Source: Methanolapillus africanus (lineage in GTDB: Archaea; Halobacteriota; Methanosarcinia; Methanosarcinales; Methanosarcinaceae). Taken from it: 64,000 nucleotides of DNA. The stretch spans positions 147,701-211,700 of the forward strand of contig NZ_JAWDKD010000021.1 in the NCBI RefSeq assembly GCF_032714475.1, written 5' to 3'. Both the position numbers and the translations under genes were made by a program. This document shows, one piece after another, positions 44,554 to 53,560 of the stretch (position 1 is its first letter; the number at the start of each line of letters is the position of its first letter). Under the pieces are notes generated by a model. The model was not told where the DNA came from and ran no database searches. It saw only the letters and a list, made by a program, of their open reading frames with translations.

Positions 44554-45612
44554 ATGGAAAGCGAACTTTCAGCCGCTCAGCGGTTTATTTCCGCCATGAC
44601 CGGCGACTATGTCGATTATATTCCGCCTGGTGGCGGTCTTATTTCAATTACCGCAGATATGATTGCCGCCGCGGGCGCCTCTTGGCCGAAAGCCAACCAA
44701 GACGCTCAGATGATGGCGAAATTGGCGGCCATGCCGCTTGAACTCGCCGGCATCGAAGGCGCCACGCTTCCATTCGACATTTCTTTGGAAGCGGAAGCCC
44801 TGGGCGCCACTTTGGATTGGGCGAAACCGGACCGCCCGCCGGTCAAAAATCATTTCGTCACAGATCCGGACGACTTGGTTCTTCCGGAAAACATCGAAGC
44901 CTGCGGCCGAATTCAAGTCGTCCTTGACGCGATTGAAATTCTGAAAGAAAAGTATGCCGACGATTTGGCGATCGTCCCGACAACGGTTGCGCCGTTTACG
45001 ATCGCCGGGCATTTGGCCGGCGTTGAAAACCTTTTCATGTGGATTTTGGAATCCCCGGAAAAAGTGCGCGCCCTTGTTGACAAAATCACGACGTTCGTCA
45101 TCGGTTATCAGGAACTGCTCGCCGAATACGGCGCCGACGTCATGTTCCAAGTCGATCCGACGTCGTCGGGCGACATGCTTTCCGGCGACATGTTCAAAGA
45201 ATTTGTGCTGCCCTCTCACGAAGCGTTGGCAAAGTCGTCGCCGGTTCCGCGTGTGACGCACATCTGCGGCAACACAAAGCCGATGCTCCAACATATCCGG
45301 AATTCCGGCGTCGATGGATTCTCGTTTGACACGGCTGTTCCGGTTTGGTACGCCAAAAGCATTCTCGGCGATTGCGTTCGAACTTACGGAAATTTGGACG
45401 TCATCGAATTGATTCCCCGAAAAACACCGGCGGAAATTTATGCGGCGACACAGGAATGTATCCGGCAAGGCGTGAACGCCGTCGGAACCGCGTGCGACAT
45501 TCCGGAAGCGACGCCGCTTGAAAATGTGAAAGCGATTGTTCAAGCGTGTAAAGAAACGCCGGTGCCGACAAAAAAGGAAGTCAGGGAATACAACGCCCAA
45601 TTCAAAAAATAA
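44554..45612 (+). CDS. methylcobamide:coenzyme M methyltransferase (MtaA/MtbA family)
   Basis: 352 aa, UroD-fold. Transfers methyl from a methylated corrinoid protein to coenzyme M in methylotrophic methanogenesis. Zinc ligands are visible as THICGNT (His and Cys) and the later Cys in GTACDIPEATP. Ribosome-binding GGTGA lies upstream. MtaA (methanol) and MtbA (methylamines) are close homologues and I cannot separate them by eye. Usual length is about 340 aa; there is a short lysine-rich tail. Stands alone; the convergent pyrH follows across a repeat-rich gap. Confidence 0.93.
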   Translation: MESELSAAQRFISAMTGDYVDYIPPGGGLISITADMIAAAGASWPKANQDAQMMAKLAAMPLELAGIEGATLPFDISLEAEALGATLDWAKPDRPPVKNHFVTDPDDLVLPENIEACGRIQVVLDAIEILKEKYADDLAIVPTTVAPFTIAGHLAGVENLFMWILESPEKVRALVDKITTFVIGYQELLAEYGADVMFQVDPTSSGDMLSGDMFKEFVLPSHEALAKSSPVPRVTHICGNTKPMLQHIRNSGVDGFSFDTAVPVWYAKSILGDCVRTYGNLDVIELIPRKTPAEIYAATQECIRQGVNAVGTACDIPEATPLENVKAIVQACKETPVPTKKEVREYNAQFKK

Positions 45613-45644
45613 GAAGTAAAAAACGACATCTTTTTTTTACATAT

Positions 45645-45709
45645 CAAGCAAACCATTCCGCAAAAAACAGACGCCAACGGCGTCTGTTTAAGCGGGAACG
45701 GCTTTATTG
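45645..45709 (+). repeat. hairpin module, minimal copy
   Basis: CAAGCAAACCA (45645-45655), then stem CCGC...ACAGACGCC (45658-45675) / GGCGTCTGT...GCGG (45679-45695), loop AAC, closing on an imperfect inverted copy of the end. Lies between convergent genes, so it may also act as a bidirectional terminator. Confidence 0.8.
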
Positions 45710-45720
45710 AATTTTAAAAA

Positions 45721-45796
45721 ATGACCCTCGGTTTTGACCCAAAAAGAGAATGCGTCGCCATAACGCGCGCGTGGCGCCCGCCAAAAAAGAAAAAAA
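45721..45796 (+). repeat. GCGCGC-core dispersed element, copy E
   Basis: ATGACCCTCGGTTTT, then TGCGTCGCCATAACGCGCGC (45751-45770), GCCCGCC and an A-run. Follows the hairpin module at 45645-45709, as at 52184-52263. It ends 2 bp from the pyrH stop codon. Confidence 0.85.
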
Positions 45797-45797
45797 G

Positions 45798-46493
45798 TTA
45801 AGGAACGATAATCGTTCCGCAGGAAACTTTTTGAGGTCCTTTCGCTTCGTTTTTAACCAATGCCGTCAAATCGTCCAATTGCCGCCCGTCCATCACAATC
45901 GTCCGGATGCCGCAGCGCTCAATCAATTTGCAGGCAATCGGGTCAATCGGAGACTTGGAACCGGCTTTTAACGACATGCCGGCGGATAATTGAACCAATT
46001 GCGTTGCCGTCATCGTTTCATATTTTTTGGCGGTTTTGTCGGTGTTCGGATCGGCCGTGTAAATGCCGTCAACCGACGTCGGAATGATAAGAAGATCGGC
46101 TTTCAGATATTCGGAAAGCGCGGCGGAAACCGCGTCCGTGGTTTGTCCCGGAAGAACACCGCCCATGACAACGATTTTGTTGAATTGCATCGCAATCGCG
46201 GCTTCGTTGTAGTTTTGCGGCACTTCGGGGTAAGCGGCGTCGCCTAAGGCGGCGATGAGCAGTTTTGCGTTGAGGCGGGTGATATCGATGCCGATGAAAT
46301 CACAGGTGACTTCGTCCGCGCCGGCGCCGCGGGCGGCTTCAATGTATTTGCGCGCAGAAACGCCGCCGCCGACCACAATCAACAAACGGTGTTCTTCGGA
46401 CATTTTCAAGAGAGCGTCCGCATACTTTTTAAAACGAAGGGGATCTAAGTCGCCCGCCAAAATCGAGCCGCCGAGGGACATGACAATAAGCAT
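45798..46493 (-). CDS. pyrH: UMP kinase
   Basis: 231 aa from ATG 46493 (an upstream in-frame ATG lies at 46502). Phosphorylates UMP to UDP. Amino-acid-kinase fold: MLIVMSLGGSIL, VVGGGVSARKYIEAA, then IDITRLNAKLL and MGGVLPGQTTDAV. The TSVDGIYTADPN motif places it with archaeal PyrH. Downstream of the stop on its strand is a T-rich tract and a GCGCGC-core element. Confidence 0.95.
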   Translation of the reverse strand: MLIVMSLGGSILAGDLDPLRFKKYADALLKMSEEHRLLIVVGGGVSARKYIEAARGAGADEVTCDFIGIDITRLNAKLLIAALGDAAYPEVPQNYNEAAIAMQFNKIVVMGGVLPGQTTDAVSAALSEYLKADLLIIPTSVDGIYTADPNTDKTAKKYETMTATQLVQLSAGMSLKAGSKSPIDPIACKLIERCGIRTIVMDGRQLDDLTALVKNEAKGPQKVSCGTIIVP

Positions 46494-46745
46494 GTAATTC
46501 ATCCATCCTGATTTTATTTGATTGATTTTTATTGAAATTATTGATATGATTTGTATTTAAGAAATCTATTCTAAATGGCTAAACAAAGTGAGACCAAATT
46601 TTTAAATGTGTCGATGAAAAAAAGCGCGGGAATAAAAATTCGGTTCAAAATTGACCCAAAAGGATTAAAAGGTTATATTTAATTCAAAAGTAGAAACAGA
46701 TTCAGATTATTTATTTTAAATTTAAAAACCAACGAGAGGGGTAAA

Positions 46746-47696
46746 ATGACAACAGAAGAGAAAAAACAAGAGACAGAGCAAGAGACAAAGCAAGAAACGA
46801 CAGAAAACGTTGCGGAAACCACGCCTGTTACCGGTGAATCGCCGGCAACTCTGGGAAAGAAATATGAATCCACGGCCGACCCCGGATACATGTATAACCA
46901 ATTGGCGGAACGCGAAAAAGCGCTTGAATATTATGACGGCGTGATTGCGGAAGATCCGAAAAACGGCGACGCTTGGTACAACAAAGGACTCACCCTTCAT
47001 GGATTAAGCCGCTTTTATGAAGCGATTGACGCCTATGACGAGGCGATTGCCGTCAATCCGAATGACAGCGACGCTTACTACAACAAAGGACTCATTCAAG
47101 CGGAACTCGGACTGCCGGAAGACGCGATTGACAGCTACAATCAAGCCATTATGGCGGACGGCGAGAACTTGGACGCTATTTTCAACAAAGGCAACACGCT
47201 GATGGAATTAAAGCGGTATCCGGAAGCCGAGAATGCCTTTGACATCGTCTTGAAGAAAGACAAAAAACACTTCGGCGCCGCTTACAACAAAGCGCTCACC
47301 CAAGTTCAAATGGAAAAATTCGACGACGCCGTCAAATCCTTTGACACTGTCATTCAAATCGATCCGTCGAACCGGGAAGCCTGGTACGACAAAGGTCAGC
47401 TTTTGATGTCGCTCGGCCGGGAACAAGACGCCAAAGAAGCGTTCAGCATGACGCTGAAGCTGCTGCCGGATTTGCCGGACGCCTGGTTCAGAATCGGCGG
47501 TATTTTGGCGATGGTCGGCGAAAAAGAAAAAAGCTTGAAGTATTTGAAGAAATCCATCACGGCGAACGAAGAATCCAAAGAATGGGCGCTCCAAGACGTC
47601 GATTACAAATCGCTTTGGGAAGACCAAGACTTCAAAAACGTGTTGAACGGCGTCGACACAAAAATCAAAGCGTTTGAGGAACCGCCGAAAGATTAA
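46746..47696 (+). CDS. TPR-repeat protein
   Basis: 316 aa, soluble. A hydrophilic, Glu/Gln/Thr-rich start (1-40) is followed by six or seven tetratricopeptide repeats from about residue 50, recognisable by repeated AWYNKGLxL, AYYNKGLxQ, IFNKGNTLM and AWYDKGQLL. Such arrays form protein-binding superhelices. A purine-rich GAGGGG lies upstream. First of a run of genes whose families are often found as immunity or regulatory proteins. Confidence 0.9.
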   Translation: MTTEEKKQETEQETKQETTENVAETTPVTGESPATLGKKYESTADPGYMYNQLAEREKALEYYDGVIAEDPKNGDAWYNKGLTLHGLSRFYEAIDAYDEAIAVNPNDSDAYYNKGLIQAELGLPEDAIDSYNQAIMADGENLDAIFNKGNTLMELKRYPEAENAFDIVLKKDKKHFGAAYNKALTQVQMEKFDDAVKSFDTVIQIDPSNREAWYDKGQLLMSLGREQDAKEAFSMTLKLLPDLPDAWFRIGGILAMVGEKEKSLKYLKKSITANEESKEWALQDVDYKSLWEDQDFKNVLNGVDTKIKAFEEPPKD

Positions 47697-47785
47697 GAAT
47701 AAAATTTAAAAAAATAAAACAAAATAAAAAATAAAACAAAATAAAAAATAAAACAAAAACGAACGGAAAAAAAACAGAGGCAGGT

Positions 47786-49132
47786 ATGATTGATATTTCG
47801 GAAACGTCTCAAAAGCTGAAAGACGTATTTGAGCGGATGTTTCAAAAATTGGAAACCGACCACACGGACATCTTGGTTCACGAAATTGAAATTTTTACCT
47901 GCTACGAAGACGGATTCATCAACGCCCTCATCAAAAACGGCGGTTACATTTCTCAAAAATATTGTCAGGAGCCTCGACCGGATTCGGATTTACCGGACGA
48001 ATTTTTTAAAGAATACTTTGAAGAAGATGCGGACAGCGAGACGGTATTTTTGGCGTCGGAACTCTTTCCGAGCTGGATTGTTGACGTTGCGGCCGCCCCG
48101 TCTTTGTCAAAAGAGGAATTTTTTGAGTTAATCCAGCCGCTGATTGTCGCCGCTTTAAAATCCGCCAATGCCGGCCGTGATTTGCCGATGCTGCTGAAGC
48201 CGTTCACCTTTGTTCTCAAAATTTTCGGCTACCCCGAATCGGTCCTCTTTTTCCGAAACGCCGACGGCAAAGAAATGTGGGCCGGCGAGAATCAAAACTT
48301 GGACCGGTTTGAAGACAATAATGTCTCCGGAAAAGACATGATTCCGCCCGTCCAACAAATTGAATTGCGGATGACGTATTGGGACCGTTTGCCGGATAAA
48401 AATCCGAAAAACGAACTTTTATTTTGCGATGATTTTTCATTGCGGGAGACTCAATACTGGGCGCTGACAGCTGCAGCGCACACAGCCATTCGAAATGGGC
48501 ACTGTTTGGATTCGCTGTTCTTGAACATGAGTCCGGAAGAAGCGCAAACACGTTTGTCGGACGTGTGGCAAGTGGACAGCCGGCTCGAATTGGTTCAAAT
48601 TTTAGATTATTTCTGGTACGAGGGACAACATCTCAACTACGATATTGTTCTGGAAAGCTTGTTGTCCGTTCCCTGGTACGAATGGAAAGCGGAAATCGAA
48701 AGATTTACACAAGAAAACGAAGACGGCGATATCACCTATACTTTAATTCCGCTGCTGGAAACGATGGAAACAGCATTCAGTTTGCTGAAGCGGGAAAAAG
48801 TCATCACGTCCGATTTTGTGACAAGCGTGCTCGCCTGGGATTTCGGGCGTTTTATCTATGTTTGCCGTCTCGGATTTGCGGCCGGATACATCAGCGAAGA
48901 AGAAGCGTGGGACGCGATTATGCCGGCGGCGGACGCCCTTCAGCAAGAGTTTGAGTCTTGGGAAGAACTGTCAATTTCGTATTTGACCGGCTGCCTCCTT
49001 TGGAACGGATCTTTTCAGGAAAGAACGGCTGCCATCAATAATCACAATCTGTTGATTCAAAACCCGCAGAGTCCGTTTAATTCGCTTCCGTGGAACTTGG
49101 AATTGGAAGAAAACGGCGTCAATTTACAATAA
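47786..49132 (+). CDS. DUF1266-containing protein
   Basis: 448 aa, cytoplasmic. The N-terminal 220 residues are acidic with no family I recognise. The C-terminal part (about 225-430) matches DUF1266: WALTAAAHTAIRNG, then AWDFGRFIYVCRLGF and GYISEEEAWDAIMPAA. It ends with SYLTGCLLWNGS. The domain occurs in proteins near polymorphic-toxin and immunity loci but its biochemical role is unknown. Preceded by GAGGCAGG and an A-rich tandem tract. Confidence 0.75.
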   Translation: MIDISETSQKLKDVFERMFQKLETDHTDILVHEIEIFTCYEDGFINALIKNGGYISQKYCQEPRPDSDLPDEFFKEYFEEDADSETVFLASELFPSWIVDVAAAPSLSKEEFFELIQPLIVAALKSANAGRDLPMLLKPFTFVLKIFGYPESVLFFRNADGKEMWAGENQNLDRFEDNNVSGKDMIPPVQQIELRMTYWDRLPDKNPKNELLFCDDFSLRETQYWALTAAAHTAIRNGHCLDSLFLNMSPEEAQTRLSDVWQVDSRLELVQILDYFWYEGQHLNYDIVLESLLSVPWYEWKAEIERFTQENEDGDITYTLIPLLETMETAFSLLKREKVITSDFVTSVLAWDFGRFIYVCRLGFAAGYISEEEAWDAIMPAADALQQEFESWEELSISYLTGCLLWNGSFQERTAAINNHNLLIQNPQSPFNSLPWNLELEENGVNLQ

Positions 49133-49275
49133 TTTTATGAATTTACAATAAATCAATTATTTATCCAATCCCGTTGATTAGATTCACTGAGCGCTGTTCA
49201 GCTTCATATAGAATGATTCAAATTTAACAAATTATCAATCACACGATTATAAAATTAACAAAAGGAAGGAATAAA

Positions 49276-49830
49276 ATGGTTTCAAGAAAAGACATGATGT
49301 CGGAAGACTTGTTCTGGGAAATTATCGACAAAACGAAAGGCGGCGACCCGCAAGACCAGCTGGACGCCTTGGTGGCCGAGCTGTCGGTTCGCCCGGTCAA
49401 TGAAATTTTAGGATTTGACTACCGGCTCGACAAATATTTGGAAAACTCCTATAGCCCTGATTTGTGGGCGGCCGCCTACATTATTTGCGGCGGATGCGAC
49501 GACGATGAATTCGATTACTTCCGGGCCTGGCTGATTTCCCAGGGACGGGAAACCTATGAAAACGCACTCGAACACCCGGATTCTCTTTTCGACGTTTGCT
49601 CGAAGATGGGACAAAACGAATACCCCGACAACGAAGAAATCTTATACGCCGCCCTTGATTCTTATGAAGAAGCCACCGGAAAAGAGGATTTCTACGACGT
49701 TTTGGACACGTTTGAAGACGATTTCGCAATTATTGAAATTGAGCTGACTTGGGACGAAGAAGACCCGAAATCTCTTCGAAACATTTGCCCGAAGCTGTTT
49801 GATTTGTATTACGAGAATATCGGACAATAA
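49276..49830 (+). CDS. DUF4240 family protein
   Basis: 184 aa, acidic. Opening SEDLFWEIIDKTKGGDPQDQ and AAYIICGGCDDDEFDYFRAW, with LISQGRETYENAL, are characteristic of DUF4240. Such proteins are mostly found in bacteria, often as immunity-like partners. AAGGAAGG lies before the ATG. Followed immediately by a repeat element and the SUFU-like gene. Confidence 0.8.
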   Translation: MVSRKDMMSEDLFWEIIDKTKGGDPQDQLDALVAELSVRPVNEILGFDYRLDKYLENSYSPDLWAAAYIICGGCDDDEFDYFRAWLISQGRETYENALEHPDSLFDVCSKMGQNEYPDNEEILYAALDSYEEATGKEDFYDVLDTFEDDFAIIEIELTWDEEDPKSLRNICPKLFDLYYENIGQ

Positions 49831-49839
49831 ACGAGAGCA

Positions 49840-49907
49840 CGGGTTTGGAAGCGTCGTCGAAAACGATTGCTATAACGCGCGCGGCGCCGCCCCAAAAAAT
49901 AAAAAAA
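49840..49907 (+). repeat. GCGCGC-core dispersed element, copy F
   Basis: GGTTTGGAAGCGTCGTCG, then GATTGCTATAACGCGCGC, GGCGCCGCC and an A-rich end that abuts the next start codon, so it lies in the leader of the SUFU-like gene. Confidence 0.85.
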
Positions 49908-49908
49908 T

Positions 49909-50568
49909 ATGAAACAAATGAACGCAGAAGAAACATCCGCTCAAAATGCCGACCAAATCGTTTTGGATCACCTCGCCCGGTTTTACGATGAAAAAGACAT
50001 CGAGCTCATCGAAAAGACAACAGAAGATTTGATTCACGTTTATGCGGTCAAAGCCAACAAAGAGCGGCCGTATCATTTGCTGATCACCGCCGGCATGAGC
50101 GACATTCCGATGGAGGTTCCGCCGGGTTTTGAAGAGTTTCAGTTTGCGGAAATGATGATGCTTTTGCCGGAATACTGGCCGCTGTCGGAGACGGATTTGG
50201 AAGAAGAAGTCAACAACTGGCCAATTCAGGTTCTTCAAACGATTGCCGAACTGCCGGTTCCTGACCGCACCTGGGTGTCGTGGGGGCACACCGTTTCAAA
50301 CACAGACGCGCCATTTTCGAATTTTGTTTTGTTTGAAAGCTCCCTCTTGGTTTATTCCATTACGACGTCGGAAGAGTTCGTTAAAATAGAATTGCCGGAA
50401 AAAACCGTTCACATTTACTCTGCGATTCCGCTTTACCCGGAAGAATTGGAATTTAAAATCAAATACGGCGCCGACAACCTTCTTGACAAATTTAACCGTT
50501 ATCAAACGCCTGAAATTTTGGACTGCGACCGGGAAAACGTCTGCAATCCCAAACATTTGAGATTCTGA
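49909..50568 (+). CDS. suppressor-of-fused (SUFU) domain protein
   Basis: 219 aa. The SUFU-like region covers residues about 40-190: YHLLITAGMSDIPMEVP, then MMMLLPEYWPLS and WPIQVLQTIAELP, with AIPLYPEELEFK near the C-terminus. Prokaryotic SUFU proteins are commonly immunity proteins of polymorphic toxins or belong to similar networks. No toxin gene is seen here. The repeat element at 49840-49907 occupies the space where its leader and ribosome-binding site would be; no clear Shine-Dalgarno is present. Confidence 0.8.
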   Translation: MKQMNAEETSAQNADQIVLDHLARFYDEKDIELIEKTTEDLIHVYAVKANKERPYHLLITAGMSDIPMEVPPGFEEFQFAEMMMLLPEYWPLSETDLEEEVNNWPIQVLQTIAELPVPDRTWVSWGHTVSNTDAPFSNFVLFESSLLVYSITTSEEFVKIELPEKTVHIYSAIPLYPEELEFKIKYGADNLLDKFNRYQTPEILDCDRENVCNPKHLRF

Positions 50569-50588
50569 AAAGCTGACCGATTGATTTT

Positions 50589-51770
50589 ATGACAAAAGCA
50601 AAATCGAAAAACGAACCTGATACAGAAATGACGGATCAGACAGACACAACGCCTCTTTCGTCGAGCCTGCTTGCCTGGTACGACAAAAACGGACGTGATC
50701 TCCCGTGGCGCGTCCGCGGCGCGCACCCGAATCCGTATTTGGTATGGGTTTCCGAAATTATGCTTCAGCAGACCACTGTTCAAACGGTGATTCCTTATTT
50801 TTACCGGTTCATGGACAAATTTCCAACGATTGAATCGCTTGCCAATGCGGATATTGAAGATGTTTTGCTGATGTGGCAGGGACTGGGCTATTACACCCGC
50901 GCCCGAAAATTGTATGAATGCGCCAAAACGATTGTTGCCGATTACGGCGGAAAATTTCCGGAAACGTATGCCGAACTGCTCAAACTGCCCGGAATCGGAC
51001 CGTATACGGCCGCCAGCATTTCGTCGCTGGCGTTTGACAAACCGGAAGCGGTTGTCGATGGAAACGTTATTCGTGTGATTGCACGACTTTACTCGATGAC
51101 GGAACCCGTTGATCAAATCAAACAGGAAATTGTCAAAAAGGCGCAGCAGCTGATGCCCAAAGAGCGGGCGGCCGACTATACGTCCGCCATTATGGATTTG
51201 GGGGCCACCGTTTGCACGCCCAAAAATCCGAAATGCAAAAGCTGTCCATTCAATTCGGATTGCTGTGCACTCAAAGAGGGAACCGTCGATGAGATCCCAA
51301 TTATTGTAAAGTTGGAAAAGGTCAAAAAATCAGGACCGCTGTTTTGGATTGAAAACGAACGCGGCGAAGTATTCATTCGGAAAAGAACCGAGACGGGACT
51401 TTTGTCGGGACTCACAGAATTTCCGTGGTCGGCTGATGATGTGAGCGTCGGAAAAAAGGAACCGGAATTCCCGTTTGCAGGCGGCTGGACGTTCACAAAT
51501 AAATCTGTCAAGCACGTTTTTACACATATTCAGTTGAGCTTGGACATTTATAAAACAGAAGTGAGCGGCAAGGAAGAGAAAAGTTCGGACTTTAAAGATT
51601 TCAAAACCAAAACAGGCGGCATTTTTGTTTCCAAAGAGAATTTTAAAGATTATCCGTTTTCGACTTTGATGAAAAAAGTGATTGCTGAGATGGAAAAGCC
51701 GGACGTGAAGAAAAACAAAAAGAGCGGCAGCAACAAGAAAACGGAAAATAAACAACTGAGCGACTTTTAA
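50589..51770 (+). CDS. mutY: A/G-specific adenine DNA glycosylase
   Basis: 393 aa. Removes adenine mispaired with 8-oxoguanine. Catalytic region VSEIMLQQTTV (Glu), helix-hairpin-helix LPGIGPYTAASI with the VDGNV Asp, 4Fe-4S ligands in C-x6-C-x2-C-x5-C (CTPKNPKCKSCPFNSDC). A C-terminal NUDIX-like recognition domain from about residue 250 (FWIENERGEVFIRKR) ends in a Lys-rich tail. Stop is TAA; a repeat unit begins 70 bp further on. Confidence 0.93.
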   Translation: MTKAKSKNEPDTEMTDQTDTTPLSSSLLAWYDKNGRDLPWRVRGAHPNPYLVWVSEIMLQQTTVQTVIPYFYRFMDKFPTIESLANADIEDVLLMWQGLGYYTRARKLYECAKTIVADYGGKFPETYAELLKLPGIGPYTAASISSLAFDKPEAVVDGNVIRVIARLYSMTEPVDQIKQEIVKKAQQLMPKERAADYTSAIMDLGATVCTPKNPKCKSCPFNSDCCALKEGTVDEIPIIVKLEKVKKSGPLFWIENERGEVFIRKRTETGLLSGLTEFPWSADDVSVGKKEPEFPFAGGWTFTNKSVKHVFTHIQLSLDIYKTEVSGKEEKSSDFKDFKTKTGGIFVSKENFKDYPFSTLMKKVIAEMEKPDVKKNKKSGSNKKTENKQLSDF

Positions 51771-51840
51771 TTTTCAATTTTTTATTTTTACTTTTTGATT
51801 CAATTACTTTTTTTCAATTAATAATTTCTTTTTTCAATCC

Positions 51841-52171
51841 CAAGCAAACCACCCCGCTTAAACAGACGCGTTTCGCGTCTGTTTAAGCGGATATCGCAGA
51901 ACGGGAAGATGCAATCGAAAACAGCAGATGCAAAACTAAGCAAAACAGCAACTGTATTGTTGGAACCTGTTGGTGAAAATCGGAACAAGAAAACAACTGT
52001 ATTGTTGGAAACAGCAGGTACAATCAGAAATATTAAAACAGTCAACTGCAGGTGCAAATCTAACTTGTAAAATAATAAGTGCAATCTGTTCTGTAAACTG
52101 AATGTATCTGACAGATCGGATTCCGCAAAATACAGACGCAAAGCGTCTGATTTTGCGGGATGGTTTGCTTG
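51841..52171. mobile_element. MITE-like 331-bp unit with hairpin ends
   Basis: Terminal inverted repeats CAAGCAAACCA (51841-51851) and TGGTTTGCTTG (52161-52171), matching over 17 bp with one mismatch. Each end continues into a hairpin: left, a perfect 17-bp stem 51854-51870/51874-51890 with loop TTT; right, 52123-52139/52143-52158 with loop AAA. Between them are degenerate copies of the tandem repeat found at the right edge of the window (GGAACAAGAAAA, CTGTATTGTTGGAAACAGCA). No transposase and no clear target-site duplication. Non-autonomous element or structured regulatory unit. Confidence 0.65.
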
Positions 52172-52183
52172 ATTTTTAAAAAA

Positions 52184-52263
52184 ATGACCCTTTGGTTTTT
52201 GAAAACTCGAAACAAAAAATGATCGCTATAACGCGCGCGCGGACCGCTCGCCAAGAAAAAAAT
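52184..52263 (+). repeat. GCGCGC-core dispersed element, copy G
   Basis: ATGACCCTTTGGTTTTTGAA, CAAAAAATGATCGCTATAAC, GCGCGCGC, GACCGCTCGCC, A-run. Starts 13 bp after the MITE-like unit. It lies downstream of the prenyl synthase gene on the minus strand. Confidence 0.85.
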
Positions 52264-52326
52264 GAAAAATAGAAAAGAAAAATGAAGAAAGGGAAAAAGA
52301 GAAGAAAAGAAAGGAAAAGATGGAAA

Positions 52327-53211
52327 TCAGACCGCCAATTCCGGCGATTTTCTGACTTTGTCCATCAATCCATTCACGTAATCAATTAAATCAAACAACT
52401 TATCCTTAGACGGCGAGGCTGAAATGCCGGAAAGCGCTTCTTTGGAGCGTCCCAAGTATGCTTCAGCTTCCATAATTGTCTTCTTGGCGGCTTCTGCATA
52501 GGGCATCGATCTCAGGTGAATCGAAAACAAGCTGTCCGAGAGAATGCCGGACTCTTTGTCTTTGTAAAGGCCGAAGTCTTCGAGGAGGTCGTCAATGATT
52601 TGATATGCCATGCCGAACTCGTAACCGAACGTTCCGAAAGCGTTGATTTGATTTTCGTCATTCGGCTGCGCGATCCGGGCGCCGATTTTCGCGCTGATTT
52701 CAAAAAGGGCAGCGGTTTTTTTGTAAATGCATTCGAGATATTCTTCAGCTTTCATTTCGCCGCGTTTGATGCTCGCGTCAATGATTTCGCCTTCGGAAAG
52801 AAGCGCGCCCGAATGTCCGAAATCCCAAACCACTTGATTCTCGTAAACGGAAATCCATTCAATCGACTTCGCAATCAAAAAGTCGCCGCACAAAATCGCA
52901 GCCGCCATGCCGTATTTTTCGTGAATGGTTTGCTGGTTGCGCCGCATTTTGCCGTCGTCCAAAATGTCGTCGTGTGCGAGCGACGCCGTGTGAATGGCTT
53001 CAATCGCGAGACACGCGTTGGTCGCGGACTTGTAGTCGCCGCCGGCTGCGCCGCAGGACAACATAATCGTCAGCGGGCGTAATTTTTTGCCGCCGGCGTT
53101 AAAGATGTAACTCGTTATTTTCGTGAGCGCCGGCGACGAAGAAATATTTGACGCGGCTTCCGTCACGGCGCCGATAAAGTGCTTGTATTCATCCCAATCT
53201 TCAATTCTCAT
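52327..53211 (-). CDS. isoprenyl diphosphate synthase (GGPP synthase-like)
   Basis: 294 aa from ATG 53211 with AAAGGG upstream; the frame is open further upstream without support. First Asp-rich motif AHDDILDDGKMRR and second AYQIIDDLLED are present, as is GGKKLRP near the N-terminus. It condenses isopentenyl diphosphate with allylic diphosphates to make the C20/C15 chains of archaeal lipids. Product length cannot be read from this alone. Ends in TGA. Confidence 0.92.
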   Translation of the reverse strand: MRIEDWDEYKHFIGAVTEAASNISSSPALTKITSYIFNAGGKKLRPLTIMLSCGAAGGDYKSATNACLAIEAIHTASLAHDDILDDGKMRRNQQTIHEKYGMAAAILCGDFLIAKSIEWISVYENQVVWDFGHSGALLSEGEIIDASIKRGEMKAEEYLECIYKKTAALFEISAKIGARIAQPNDENQINAFGTFGYEFGMAYQIIDDLLEDFGLYKDKESGILSDSLFSIHLRSMPYAEAAKKTIMEAEAYLGRSKEALSGISASPSKDKLFDLIDYVNGLMDKVRKSPELAV

Positions 53212-53528
53212 AATTTTTACCCTTTCAAATACGTAAACCCGATGCTGTAAAATAAATGTGAAATCAATAAACAAATAGTCCCTATTTCTGAAAATTAGTC
53301 AGAGTGAACGTTTTTATTCGTCATAATTCGTTTTTTTATTATATATCTGTTTTGAATAATAAAATCGAATAATCAAATCAAAAGTTATTCGAACAATGTT
53401 TTGAAAATTTAATTTTCTTCTGTGACGCATATAAATAAACTTAATGATTGAAAAAGATGAAACATAAAATACGAAGGGGAAGCAGAACAGAAACATGAAA
53501 TGATTTCTTTCACCACGCTTTCATCAGG

Positions 53529-53538
53529 TTTATATAAA
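53529..53538 (+). promoter_or_regulatory. TATA box of nurA-herA, leaderless
   Basis: TTTATATAAA, 23 nt before the ATG at 53561. Confidence 0.65.
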
Positions 53539-53560
53539 AAACAGACCATACTGACTGTGT

